This document shows, piece by piece, positions 44,994 through 54,395 of a stretch of 64,000 bases of DNA (the stretch's first letter is position 1; the number at the start of each line of letters is the position of its first letter). The notes beneath the pieces are model-generated. The model was not told where the DNA came from. It made no database searches and saw nothing but the letters and a program-made list of their open reading frames with translations. Both the position numbers and the translations under genes were made by a program. This DNA comes from Bacteroidales bacterium (GTDB taxonomy: Bacteria > Bacteroidota > Bacteroidia > Bacteroidales > VadinHA17), in NCBI GenBank assembly GCA_021371855.1, contig JAJFVL010000027.1:1-64000 (forward strand), given 5' to 3'.

Positions 44994-47387
44994 ATGATGA
45001 ATGTTTATATTCAATATTTAAAAATACCATCATCGTTACAAAAATTGGTCTTTGCGTCTTTCCTGGCATTCTCCATTTCTCTCACCTCATTCCCTCAGTT
45101 TACAGGAAATTACTTAAAAAAACTCAACGAAAAAAACTATGCCGAGGAACTGTTTGTTCAGACTGACAGGGATATCTACATAGCAGGCGAACAGGTTTTT
45201 TTTAAAATATTAAAATTAAACGGTCTCACTCATACTCCATCCGATGTAAGTAAAGTAGTATATCTTGATCTGATGGGTAATTTCAACAATCCGGTTGTAC
45301 AATTGAAAATAGGAGCCGACGGGTTTTCAGGATCAGGAGAATTCATGTTGCCTGATACATTAAGAACAGGAAACTACCTGATTCGATCCTGCACCCGATG
45401 GATGCAAAACTTTTCTCAGGATCTGTTTTCGTATAAAAGAATCTCGATTATCAATCCTTTTGAGAAAATTGGTCAGATAAAACTCCCTTCCCGGGAGCAA
45501 CGAATTGACAGTGTTATCTTTTACCCTGAAAGCGGTTATCTTGTTTCTGATGTCGAAACTCTTTTGGGATTCAGATGTTTTGACAAAAACGGAGATCCCT
45601 TAAAAACAGAGGGGACCATACTCGATAAAAACAATCACATACTCTGTCATATAAAGACAGATATTAATGGTTCCGGATTTGCTTCAATAAAACCATCGGG
45701 GAGCGGAAGCTTATATCTTGTAGATTCAACCGGCAATAATCATTCTGAAAAATTCGCCCTCCCACCCGTTCAGAATTCAGGTATTGCCTTTTCTGTAAAC
45801 TTCAGCCGAAACCAGGGTTTAATTAAAATAAAAATTCTTAAAAACAATAATTTCGACCTATCCGGGAGAAATCTTTACCTTGTCTGTTCTCCTGTTTCTA
45901 TGTCTCCTTTGAAAGAAGAGATCTCTGTTGAAAAAAATACAGAAATTTCTTTGCAGCAGAACACCTTTCCTGACGGCCTGGTTTGTATCACAATAATTGA
46001 TAATAATGATAACATACTGGCAAAAAGATGGGTATATAATGATAAAACACCTGATATTAAATACAGTACGAGATTAAATAACACGGATTTTTCTGCCAGG
46101 GAAAAAGTAATAATTGACATAACAGCAAATGATCCGAATGGCAAACCGGTCGAAAGTGATCTAGTGGTTTCAGTTGTTAAATCATTTTCTTCAGGTAAGA
46201 ATAGTTGCAATAATGCCGGCAGGTACATGCAATTGCCCCAACTGGCTGTAATGAATACAGATTATGATCGTTCGGATATAAATGATTATCTTATTTATTA
46301 TTCAGCCGGAGATGATTTCCTGAAATACGGGAAACCCGGCTCTGACACAATTCCGGAGTATTGTCCTGAGCTGGAAGGCCATTTACTAAGCGGTAATATA
46401 AGGAACATTGCTACCGGGGAACCTCTTAAAAAAGAGAATATTTCACTTTCTTTCGTGGGAAAAACAGCACAATGCAGGTTTACAAAAACTGATGAGAACG
46501 GGAACTTTAACTTTGTTGTAAAGGAATCCGGAACCCGTGAGATAGTTATACAACCATTATCGCCTGAACTAAACGATTGCTATGTTGAGCTGAATAATCC
46601 ATTCCCGTTGATTATTAATAAATATAAATCCTCCGGTTTTTATATCGATAGCAGTAAAATAGCAGAAATAAACCAGGCCATTGTCAGTATGCAGATTAAG
46701 AATATTTATGAACCTTTCCTGCAAACCGGAAACATTAAATTAAAAAACTCTGATAAACCCGATTTTTACGGAAATCCTGATAATACTATTCAGATGTCAG
46801 ATTTTATCGAACTCACTTCACTGAAAGAGGTCATTAAAGAGATTGTTCCCGGAGTTACTACATACAAAAAGAACGATAGAAGTAATTTTAAACTGATAAA
46901 TAAATATCAGAATCAGGCATTCGAATTAGCTCCTCTGGTACTGGTCGACGGAGTTCCTGTCTATGATTTTGACAAAGTATTGAATATTAATTCAAAAGAT
47001 TTAGAAAAAATTGATGTTCTGAACACCAGGTATTTCGTAGCAGATATTGTTAATGAAGGCATTATTAATTTCATTACAAAAAAAGGCAATCTAAGTGTTA
47101 TGGAGTTTGACCAATCAATTTTCAGACAGGAGTTTGAAGCTCTTCAGGCTGGCTATGGATTCAGTTCACCCGATTATTCAACAGATTCTCTGAGAAACAG
47201 CCGTATTCCAGATTTCCGTAATACTCTTTATTGGAATCCCGATGTAAGAACAGATAAAACCGGTAAGACAACTGTTGAGTTTTATACGTCGGATGAAACC
47301 GGTGAGTACAATATTATTGTGGAAGGTTTTACTCCTGAAGGAGAAACCGGCCGGTCAGTGACTTCTTTTTCCGTCCGGAAGCACTGA
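44994..47387 (+). CDS. macroglobulin (MG2)-type surface protein with plug-like C-terminal domain
   Basis: A 797-residue secreted protein with a signal region (about 1-37, ending SFPQF). Residues about 50-155 form an MG2-type beta domain starting LFVQTDRDIYIAGEQVFFKI, followed by repeated Ig-like/beta domains (GLVCITIIDNNDNILAKRW, VSDLVVSVVK). Around residues 640-700 the block LVDGVPVYDFDKVLNI followed by LEKIDVL resembles a TonB-receptor plug, and FYTSDETGEYNIIVEGFTP closes the protein as in alpha-2-macroglobulin-like proteins. No thioester motif. It follows the DUF4249 gene by 12 nt, so the two form an operon opposite the TonB receptor. Confidence 0.75.
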   Translation: MMNVYIQYLKIPSSLQKLVFASFLAFSISLTSFPQFTGNYLKKLNEKNYAEELFVQTDRDIYIAGEQVFFKILKLNGLTHTPSDVSKVVYLDLMGNFNNPVVQLKIGADGFSGSGEFMLPDTLRTGNYLIRSCTRWMQNFSQDLFSYKRISIINPFEKIGQIKLPSREQRIDSVIFYPESGYLVSDVETLLGFRCFDKNGDPLKTEGTILDKNNHILCHIKTDINGSGFASIKPSGSGSLYLVDSTGNNHSEKFALPPVQNSGIAFSVNFSRNQGLIKIKILKNNNFDLSGRNLYLVCSPVSMSPLKEEISVEKNTEISLQQNTFPDGLVCITIIDNNDNILAKRWVYNDKTPDIKYSTRLNNTDFSAREKVIIDITANDPNGKPVESDLVVSVVKSFSSGKNSCNNAGRYMQLPQLAVMNTDYDRSDINDYLIYYSAGDDFLKYGKPGSDTIPEYCPELEGHLLSGNIRNIATGEPLKKENISLSFVGKTAQCRFTKTDENGNFNFVVKESGTREIVIQPLSPELNDCYVELNNPFPLIINKYKSSGFYIDSSKIAEINQAIVSMQIKNIYEPFLQTGNIKLKNSDKPDFYGNPDNTIQMSDFIELTSLKEVIKEIVPGVTTYKKNDRSNFKLINKYQNQAFELAPLVLVDGVPVYDFDKVLNINSKDLEKIDVLNTRYFVADIVNEGIINFITKKGNLSVMEFDQSIFRQEFEALQAGYGFSSPDYSTDSLRNSRIPDFRNTLYWNPDVRTDKTGKTTVEFYTSDETGEYNIIVEGFTPEGETGRSVTSFSVRKH

Positions 47388-47403
47388 AGAAAGCTATAAA
47401 AGC

Positions 47404-47520
47404 TATAAAGGCCAGACAAGCTTTACAGGCTATTACTTTTATAGCTTCTGGCTTTATAAAACACGACCTCTACAGCCTCTACAGCCTCTACAGCTTCTAC
47501 AGCTTCTATAACCTCTACAG
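47404..47520. repeat. inverted repeat and six 9-bp tandem repeats
   Basis: Between convergent genes. TATAAAGGCCAGA (47404-47416) pairs with TCTGGCTTTATA (47447-47458) apart from one bulged G, which may work as a terminator. At 47467-47520 six 9-bp units follow without gaps: CCTCTACAG three times, CTTCTACAG, CTTCTATAA, CCTCTACAG. Simple slippage-type DNA; no function evident. Confidence 0.7.
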
Positions 47521-47522
47521 CC

Positions 47523-48788
47523 TTATTTAACAACCTTTACCCTGTATCCCTGCAATCCAAAAAATACAATGTATGCAAAACAAAACATCGGAACAATGAA
47601 GCCAAGAGCCATGTTTGATATATCAGCAATCCATCCCATAAATACGGGGCAGATAGCACCTCCCACGATAGTCATTATTAGGATTGATGAACCTCTTTTC
47701 GTCAGAGCTCCAAGGTCTTTTATACCAAGAGCAAATATTGTCGGGAACATTACAGACATAAAGAAATAGGTTGAAAACAGAGCTACCACTGATACCCATC
47801 CCAGACCTGCTACAACAAGAGCCATTGTGACCACATTCATAATTGCATAAAGTGCAAGAAGTCTGTTGGGGCGCATAATCCGCATAAAAAGAGTGCTTCC
47901 GGAAAATCTTCCTAACCAGAACAACCCCATTCCTCCAAATCCGAGGATTTTTGCAGCCTCCTGATTGCTCACAGAAGGAATTTCTTCTGTTACATAATTG
48001 ATGAAAAAGCTGTTAACACCGGTTTGAGCAGCAACATATAAAAACAGTGCAATTACAGCAAGAATAAAGTGTTTATATTTGAGAAGGTCTCTCAGCTTTC
48101 CTCCCGAAGATATTGATTCATCACCTGCAAGTGTTGATTCTTCTTTAATCTCAGGTAATTTTGCACGCCAGAATAAAACTGCTACGATCAGCACAAGAGT
48201 TCCGATCAGAAGATATGGAAGGGCTATGGAAGCAAATTTATTTTCATCACCGTCCCCTGAAAATATCAGCATTCCACCAACAAGAGGTCCGGCAATCCAT
48301 CCCAGTCCGTTAAACGACTGGGCAAAGTTTATTCGCCTTGCTCCAAATTCCGGAGGTCCAAGTACTGTGGTGTAAGGATTTGCAGCCGTTTCAAGACAGG
48401 TGAGACCGCATGCAATTATGAAGAGGCAGAACAGGAAACTTCCAAATGTCTGAATGCGGGTGGCAGGCAACATTAAGAATGCTCCGGCAGCAAAGGTTAG
48501 CAAACCGAAAATAATTCCTCTTTTGTAGCCAAATCTGCTCATCAGCAAACCTGCCGGAATAGCCATCAGAAAATAACCTCCATAAAACGCTAATTGAACA
48601 AAAGCAGATTTTGCTTTTGACATGCTCAGTAATTCCTGAAAATGTTTGTTAAGAACATCCAGGCATCCATGAGCAAAACCCCACAGAAAAAAAAGGCTCG
48701 TCACCAGAATAAAAGGGATAAGCAATTCTTTATAAACAAGATTTTTTCTATTTCCGTTAGTTACAGAATCATTTGTCATATAGATCAT
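47523..48788 (-). CDS. FucP-like sugar:proton symporter (MFS)
   Basis: A 421-residue 12-segment transporter of the fucose/glucose permease branch: FFLWGFAHGCLDVLNKHFQ in the first segment, YGGYFLMAIPAGLLMSRFGYKRG (loop 2-3), ETAANPYTTVLGPPEFGARR and FNGLGWIAGPLVGG are the family signatures. The family imports fucose, glucose, galactose or N-acetylglucosamine; the substrate is not fixed here. Downstream end of a minus-strand series; 152 nt separate it from the SDR gene upstream, so it may or may not be co-transcribed. Confidence 0.9.
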   Translation of the reverse strand: MIYMTNDSVTNGNRKNLVYKELLIPFILVTSLFFLWGFAHGCLDVLNKHFQELLSMSKAKSAFVQLAFYGGYFLMAIPAGLLMSRFGYKRGIIFGLLTFAAGAFLMLPATRIQTFGSFLFCLFIIACGLTCLETAANPYTTVLGPPEFGARRINFAQSFNGLGWIAGPLVGGMLIFSGDGDENKFASIALPYLLIGTLVLIVAVLFWRAKLPEIKEESTLAGDESISSGGKLRDLLKYKHFILAVIALFLYVAAQTGVNSFFINYVTEEIPSVSNQEAAKILGFGGMGLFWLGRFSGSTLFMRIMRPNRLLALYAIMNVVTMALVVAGLGWVSVVALFSTYFFMSVMFPTIFALGIKDLGALTKRGSSILIMTIVGGAICPVFMGWIADISNMALGFIVPMFCFAYIVFFGLQGYRVKVVK

Positions 48789-48940
48789 TTTTTTAATAAG
48801 ACAAGATTGTTATGATTTCCGACTTTTCCAAAACTTTGATCAGGAAAAAGAAAAAAAGTGTAACTCATTATCTAATAGAGTTTCACAAAGGGATAATCTT
48901 TATTTTTCCTTTTTGAAAGGCTGATATTTTTATAGGGATT

Positions 48941-49720
48941 TTAAAGTTTATGGATATTCAGCCCGCCGCTGATCTCGAATACCATTCCTGTGGAAAAATT
49001 CCAATCGCCTCTGGCAATTGATGCAACAGCTTTACCGATATCAACCGGATATCCCCATCTTTTTTGAGGTATCAATCCTTCATTAATGAGTTTGTCGTAC
49101 TTGTCCTTGATTTTAGCCGTCATATCGGTTTGAATAACACCCGGACGAACTTCAAAAACAAGGATATCCTCATGTGAAAGTCTGTCAGCAAAAACTGTGG
49201 AAGCCATGCTTAGTCCGGCCTTTGAGATACAATATTCCGCTCTGTTTGTTGATGAAAGAACTGATGATACTGAAGTGACAAAAACTATGATGGGATTATA
49301 AGAAGCTATCTGTTGTTTCAGCCAGATCATTTCTCTGGCTATCTTCTGTGCGAAGAACACCGGCCCCTTCAGGTTGATATTCATTACCCGTTCGTAGCTC
49401 TCTTCGGTCATATCAAGAATATCATTTCGCAGAAGAGGTGCCACCCCTGCATTATTAACAAGAATATCTATCCTTCCATATCTTTGAAGGATATTTGAAA
49501 CGACCTCCTTATGGCAATCGGTACAGGAGATATCCAGACCAACAGGGAAAAACTGAGCCTCGGTCTTTTCAACCTCCCTGCAAAGATTTTCCATTCCTTC
49601 GCTGTCAACAGAACGGGCTATTGCTGCAATATCGTAACCTTCGGTTGCTAAAGCAATGGCAACTGACCTGCCGATTCCCCTGCTGGCACCTGTAATAACA
49701 GCTACAGGTTTATCATTCAT
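48941..49720 (-). CDS. FabG-like short-chain dehydrogenase
   Basis: A classical SDR: TGASRGIGRSVAIALA cofactor motif, NNAGVAPL, catalytic Tyr/Lys in YCISKAG, and C-terminal VFEISGG. From ATG 49720 it has 259 residues; the frame could begin at 49792, overlapping the stop of the flavoprotein gene by 7 nt, but the first 24 residues of that version look like leader. It belongs to the FabG/glucose dehydrogenase-like branch, so a 3-keto or sugar substrate is possible. Follows the flavoprotein gene. Confidence 0.86.
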   Translation of the reverse strand: MNDKPVAVITGASRGIGRSVAIALATEGYDIAAIARSVDSEGMENLCREVEKTEAQFFPVGLDISCTDCHKEVVSNILQRYGRIDILVNNAGVAPLLRNDILDMTEESYERVMNINLKGPVFFAQKIAREMIWLKQQIASYNPIIVFVTSVSSVLSSTNRAEYCISKAGLSMASTVFADRLSHEDILVFEVRPGVIQTDMTAKIKDKYDKLINEGLIPQKRWGYPVDIGKAVASIARGDWNFSTGMVFEISGGLNIHKL

Positions 49721-49785
49721 GCGTAAAGAGTTTATCAGGTTATTCAGTAAATTTGACTTTAAAGATAACAATTTGGTCGACTCTT

Positions 49786-51783
49786 TCAACAATCTAAATA
49801 AATTTCTTCAAGATATTCTTTCCAGATCCTTTCAAACCACAAATCCTGTTTTGGGATTTCTCTGACTTCTTCCATTTTAATTCTGACAATATCATTACTT
49901 AAACCTACTTCGATAATCTTCTTCTCAACATCTCTATCAAAGAGGCAAAGCTCAGGATTTATTTCATTTTCAGATATACTGGTGCCTTCAATGCCTGGTT
50001 TGTTTATTACAATATACGATCCTCTGCTTCTTCCTCCTTCTTTGAGATAAAACCTGATCGCTTCAAGATATACGAAATGAGTAATGCAATGATCGAGCAA
50101 CAAAAATGCATCAGAAAGTTCTGAAACCGAACTTGCTCTTATCTCCTCCTTTGACTTTTTCAGCAGAAGGGAAGCTTCCCGGCATGCATTTTTCACATTA
50201 TTAATGTCGCGGATTATTCCTCCTGATTCTGACATCCTCTTTCTTATTTCAGTGAGATACTTATTATTATTATCGGGTTTACCCGGTCTCATCCACTCTT
50301 TCGAAAGCGCCAGGATTTTTTTCAATATCATCTCCGTTTCTGAAAAAAATGCACTGTTTTCAACCGGGAGTGTTTTATACTTTTTACTTATAAACTGAGC
50401 AGCTCTGAAGCTTCCCACCTGGCCGGAATTCAAAGCCGATCCTCCGGGACGATAAACTCCATGGGACCCATTAACCTCCCCAACCGGGAAAAGATGTTTA
50501 AGATCAGATTCCCACCAGATATTTGCTTTCAGCCCCCCGTTATTATGCTGTACACAAACGGCAATCTGAACAGGTTCAGTTGAAAGATCAATTCCATTTT
50601 CCCTGTATAGAGCAATTGCAGGGGCGTTCAATGCCTCAAGCCTTTCTATCGGAGTACCCTTCAGTGCCTGCGAATTTTTCAGATACTCAATCACAACCGG
50701 ATCAAGATCTTCAAGCGAGAAAATCTCTCCATGGTTCCATGATGGATTTCGTGTATAATCAATGTAAACGTTTCTTCCATTTTCGTTGATCTCATTATGA
50801 ACAAGAAGGTCGATAAGTGAAGATCCCTGTTTGCTTACTTTTCCAGGATCGAATGGCCATTGATATCCTTTCAGGAAAATTGCTTTTAACATGCTTTTAA
50901 AATCCGGAAAGGAATCATTCAGGAATTCTCTTTCATCATTCCCGTTTTTATCAGTTGATATATATCTGGGTATTGCCTGCTGATAGCTCCCTGAAAGGTT
51001 CCATCTGAATCTGATGGATGCTATTCCGAATTGTGATTCCGTCAGGTTCTGACCTGTTGCACCTGCGATCAGGGCCATTCCGGTCGATCCGTTCTGGGAT
51101 AACGGATATACGCTTGTTTCATAGATACCTGCAGGGCCGCCGGTTCCCAGTATCACATTTGTTGAATTGAACAAAACGAAAGCCCTTTTATGATCCGTCT
51201 CATTTACATTAAGCGCAAGGGCACCAATAACTTTTGTCCCTGATTTATCGGTCAGTAAAGATATACAATGGTGATTGTCAAGTACTGGGATATCCAGCCT
51301 TTCTACCTCCCCGGCGAGCGCCTCAAACATTCGTCTGGAGGTATAAGGACCCGCGGAGGTGGCCCTGCCCCGCTGATCGTGATCAGTTTTATAACCAGCC
51401 CATGAACCGTATTTATCATGCGGGAACCTGACACCAAGATGAACGAGGTTCATGAACGCCAGAACCGATCCCTGTGCTTCACAAAGTGCGATGTCACCAT
51501 GCATGCATTTCCCGTTAAACAGGTCCTCTGCCATTTCGGTAACAGAATCCCTTTCACTGCCGCTTAAAGAGAGTTTATAATAGGTCTGTTTATCCGAACC
51601 TGCATTGTTTGAAGTTCCTCCTCCCCATTGTGACGTTGCTATCAGGATATCTTTCTGCCCCATCGAATGAAGGCTCACCGCAGCATTAAGCGATGCTGCT
51701 CCGCTTCCTATAATAAGGGTGTTAATCCGGTAACAGCAAATGGTATAACCGTTTATGATGAATTTTTCATTTTCCATCGGCAA
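49786..51783 (-). CDS. FAD-dependent oxidoreductase, fumarate-reductase-flavoprotein-like
   Basis: A 665-residue soluble flavoprotein with FAD motif GSGAASLNAAVSLHSMG, then GGGTSNNAGSDKQTYYK, HDQRGRATSAGPYTSRR (the usual substrate-binding and histidine-containing block of the fumarate reductase/aspartate oxidase group), and GSHGVYRPGGSALNSGQVG at the second FAD site. No signal peptide. It overlaps the upstream OYE gene by 17 nt and so is translationally coupled with it. It may take electrons from, or pass them to, the Fe-S flavoprotein next to it. Substrate unknown; a 2-ene or alpha-keto reduction is plausible. Confidence 0.82.
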   Translation of the reverse strand: MPMENEKFIINGYTICCYRINTLIIGSGAASLNAAVSLHSMGQKDILIATSQWGGGTSNNAGSDKQTYYKLSLSGSERDSVTEMAEDLFNGKCMHGDIALCEAQGSVLAFMNLVHLGVRFPHDKYGSWAGYKTDHDQRGRATSAGPYTSRRMFEALAGEVERLDIPVLDNHHCISLLTDKSGTKVIGALALNVNETDHKRAFVLFNSTNVILGTGGPAGIYETSVYPLSQNGSTGMALIAGATGQNLTESQFGIASIRFRWNLSGSYQQAIPRYISTDKNGNDEREFLNDSFPDFKSMLKAIFLKGYQWPFDPGKVSKQGSSLIDLLVHNEINENGRNVYIDYTRNPSWNHGEIFSLEDLDPVVIEYLKNSQALKGTPIERLEALNAPAIALYRENGIDLSTEPVQIAVCVQHNNGGLKANIWWESDLKHLFPVGEVNGSHGVYRPGGSALNSGQVGSFRAAQFISKKYKTLPVENSAFFSETEMILKKILALSKEWMRPGKPDNNNKYLTEIRKRMSESGGIIRDINNVKNACREASLLLKKSKEEIRASSVSELSDAFLLLDHCITHFVYLEAIRFYLKEGGRSRGSYIVINKPGIEGTSISENEINPELCLFDRDVEKKIIEVGLSNDIVRIKMEEVREIPKQDLWFERIWKEYLEEIYLDC

Positions 51784-53077
51784 TAAGCTTTTTCAGTTCA
51801 TGGCCATAAATCTCACGATCGCGTATTACACATCCTCCCGGACTAAGATTTCTTATCAACCGTGTACAACCAGAACATGTGGTACAAACTTTTGAAGGAT
51901 CAGCTTTCCCATTTTTAATAAGATCGAGAGGAAGCGAAGGGTATGCAAATGAACTCCTTCCCAGACCCATAAATGAGGCATCTCTGTTTTTTATAACAGC
52001 AGCCCCTACATTTGGTGCAAACTGCCTTAGATATGAATAAGCTGATCCGACGAAATATATTTCAGGAAACCTCTTCTGAAATATCGAGGTCCCTTTTATC
52101 ATTTTAATTACGCCTTCCAGCGGATGTTCTTCCGGTACAGGCTGACCTGGTAAGGGGTTATCGAAAGGACGTGACACATAGGGGTTGAAGTAAGGACTGC
52201 CCATGCTCAGATTCATAAATCTCATCCCTCTCTTTTTGAGCTCTTCAACTAATAACAATGGCTCTGTAAAATCAGGCTGGCCTTTCAAATCCACTCCAAA
52301 TCCTCCCTGATACCTGTCAGAAATATTTAGCCTTGTCGTGACAATTATCCCCGGTGCTTCTGCCTCTATCCTTTCAATAGTTTCAAGTATGAACCTGAAC
52401 CTGTCAGCAGGATCCTCTCCACCATAGATGCTCTTTTGCCGCGACTTTGCTGCCAGTAATTCAATCATCAGATATCCGTGGCAGGCTTTCAGGTCAATTG
52501 CATCAAATCCTGAGGATGCAGCTGCTTTTGCAGCAACAACATACTGATCCTGTATTCTTTTCAGATCATCATCAGTAAGAATATACGGGACTACCTTATC
52601 AAGTATTTTGTTCCGGGATGCTACCAGTGGTTTGGGCTTTCCCTCAGGCTTACTGTACCGGCCGGAATGTGTAAGCTGTATCACCAGAAAAGGTCTGATT
52701 CCCAGCTGACCGGCATTTTGTCGTATCTCATCGTTGAGTGAAGCAAATGATGAAACATTATTTAAGCCAATGCGCAATTGCTTCGGGTTAGAACATCCGT
52801 CAGCTGAAACAGAGACTGCTTCGAACCATATTATGCCACTGCCTCCACAGGCATAACGCAGATAACGTCTTCTGGTAAGAACCGAAGGAGAACCGTCGGG
52901 TTCAGAATCATATCCCTCCATCGGCTGAACAACCAGCCTGTTCGGGATAGTAATTCCTTCGACTGACGCCGGGACAAGCAAAGGCGAAATATCATCACTG
53001 AAAGGTAATTCAAATCCAAGATCAAGGGCCTTTTGAATTATTTCATTTTTGTTTTTAAACCTGAATCGTTCGTGCAT
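51767..53077 (-). CDS. Fe-S old-yellow-enzyme-type NADH:flavin oxidoreductase
   Basis: A 436-residue TIM-barrel flavoprotein: VVQPMEGYDSEPDGSPS, RPFLVIQLTHSGRYSKPEG, FDAIDLKACHGYLMIELLAA, and a C-terminal cysteine set C-x2-C-x2-C-x11-C (VCTTCSGCTRLIRNLSPGGC), which is the 4Fe-4S site seen in 2,4-dienoyl-CoA reductases and trimethylamine dehydrogenases. In those enzymes a FAD/NADPH domain follows in the same chain; here it is missing and the separate flavoprotein gene overlaps downstream. This suggests a split version of the system. The 100-nt gap upstream separates it from the glycosyltransferase gene. Confidence 0.87.
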   Translation of the reverse strand: MHERFRFKNKNEIIQKALDLGFELPFSDDISPLLVPASVEGITIPNRLVVQPMEGYDSEPDGSPSVLTRRRYLRYACGGSGIIWFEAVSVSADGCSNPKQLRIGLNNVSSFASLNDEIRQNAGQLGIRPFLVIQLTHSGRYSKPEGKPKPLVASRNKILDKVVPYILTDDDLKRIQDQYVVAAKAAASSGFDAIDLKACHGYLMIELLAAKSRQKSIYGGEDPADRFRFILETIERIEAEAPGIIVTTRLNISDRYQGGFGVDLKGQPDFTEPLLLVEELKKRGMRFMNLSMGSPYFNPYVSRPFDNPLPGQPVPEEHPLEGVIKMIKGTSIFQKRFPEIYFVGSAYSYLRQFAPNVGAAVIKNRDASFMGLGRSSFAYPSLPLDLIKNGKADPSKVCTTCSGCTRLIRNLSPGGCVIRDREIYGHELKKLIADGK

Positions 53078-53177
53078 AGATTGATATTATATACTGTTTC
53101 TGATCATGAGTATGATGCATAAAGATACGTTCAAACACTTTTATCAGGAAAAGAAACGCAACTTAATATGTTGAAAA

Positions 53178-54350
53178 TCACCTCAACAATGAATGATAGA
53201 GTTCCATATATGCGCGGGCAATAACATCATCCCTGAAATTATTGGCATAATCAGTACCAGTAGTTATCATCTTATCCCTGAATTCCTTATTATCAATTAC
53301 TTTGCAAATAGCATCACCTATTGTTTCGGGATTATGCGGGTCCACATATAAACTTCCCGGGCCGGCTGCCTCGGCAAAACACCCGGTTTCGCTGGTAATA
53401 ACCGGAATTTTTGAAACTAAAGCCTCAACCAACGGGATTCCAAATCCTTCAAAAAATGATGGATAAATAAAACATTCTGCATTTTGATAAATGACAGGTA
53501 ACTCGAAACTTAAAACACGGTCGGGAAAAATTATGTTATTAAGATTATTAGCAGTTATATAATCCTGAACATTTCTAAAGTAATTATCAGTTTTCCGCCC
53601 GATTGCAACAAGAGGAACCTCTATATGCCTTAAATGCATTGCCTTGACAATACCAAGCAAATTCTTGCGCTCTTCAATGGTCCCGACATAAAGAAGATAT
53701 CTCTCAGGCAGGTTGTATTTCGCCCTGACTTCCCGGAAGAATTCTTTACTGTAGCTATTCCGGAAATATGGATTACATCCCTGATAAATCACAGATATTT
53801 TATCTGGAGATATATCCAGATATTCCACTATGTCATCCTTTGTCTGCCGGCTGATAGCCACAATATGATCTGAGACTTTACATGCATGCCTCAGTTTCCG
53901 GCTGTATATTTTCACATCAATCTTTTTGTAGTACTTCGGAAACCTCATAAAGATCAGATCATGAACTGTTACAACCGACCTGGCTCCCGAATTTTCTATA
54001 CCAACAGGCAATTCCTGGCTCAAACCGTGAAATACATCCAGCTTATGCTTTCTGATATCGTTTCTCATATATTTGCTGCGCCACAGGGAACCTAATAATC
54101 TGAAAACGCCGGGCCCGGGTTGAACAATTTTAAAATTGTCTTCGTTCGCAAGGGTATACTTCCCTTTTATTTTGGGTGTAAAAAGATAATATGAGTTTTC
54201 CGGATAACTCTTTGAAACTGCCGATAAAAGGTTACGACTGTAATTGCCTAATCCGCTCGGGTTGAAAAAAGCACGTTTTGCATCAAATCCGATAGAAAGC
54301 GGGATTGACTTTCCTTTTTCAAAAGCATTTATTCCAGAACCATTCGTCAT
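53178..54350 (-). CDS. GT4 family glycosyltransferase
   Basis: A 390-residue GT-B enzyme. The N-terminal domain starts IGFDAKRAFFNPSGLGNYSRNLL; the donor-binding C-terminal domain has YVGTIEERKNLLGIVKAM and the E-x7-E block PSFFEGFGIPLVEALVS with ITSETG following. It has no membrane segment. It is likely a mannosyl- or similar transferase in an exopolysaccharide or glycan pathway, but only family membership is supported. It lies 45 nt downstream of the rhomboid gene on the same strand. Confidence 0.88.
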   Translation of the reverse strand: MTNGSGINAFEKGKSIPLSIGFDAKRAFFNPSGLGNYSRNLLSAVSKSYPENSYYLFTPKIKGKYTLANEDNFKIVQPGPGVFRLLGSLWRSKYMRNDIRKHKLDVFHGLSQELPVGIENSGARSVVTVHDLIFMRFPKYYKKIDVKIYSRKLRHACKVSDHIVAISRQTKDDIVEYLDISPDKISVIYQGCNPYFRNSYSKEFFREVRAKYNLPERYLLYVGTIEERKNLLGIVKAMHLRHIEVPLVAIGRKTDNYFRNVQDYITANNLNNIIFPDRVLSFELPVIYQNAECFIYPSFFEGFGIPLVEALVSKIPVITSETGCFAEAAGPGSLYVDPHNPETIGDAICKVIDNKEFRDKMITTGTDYANNFRDDVIARAYMELYHSLLR

Positions 54351-54395
54351 GAAGATATTTTTCTCTGGTCCAAAGTTATTTAATTTATCGCCATG

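Noticed and set aside
49786..49792. SDR start at 49792
   Set aside because: Possible, but the extra 24 residues look unlike the SDR fold start; ATG 49720 is preferred, and the alternative is noted in the entry.
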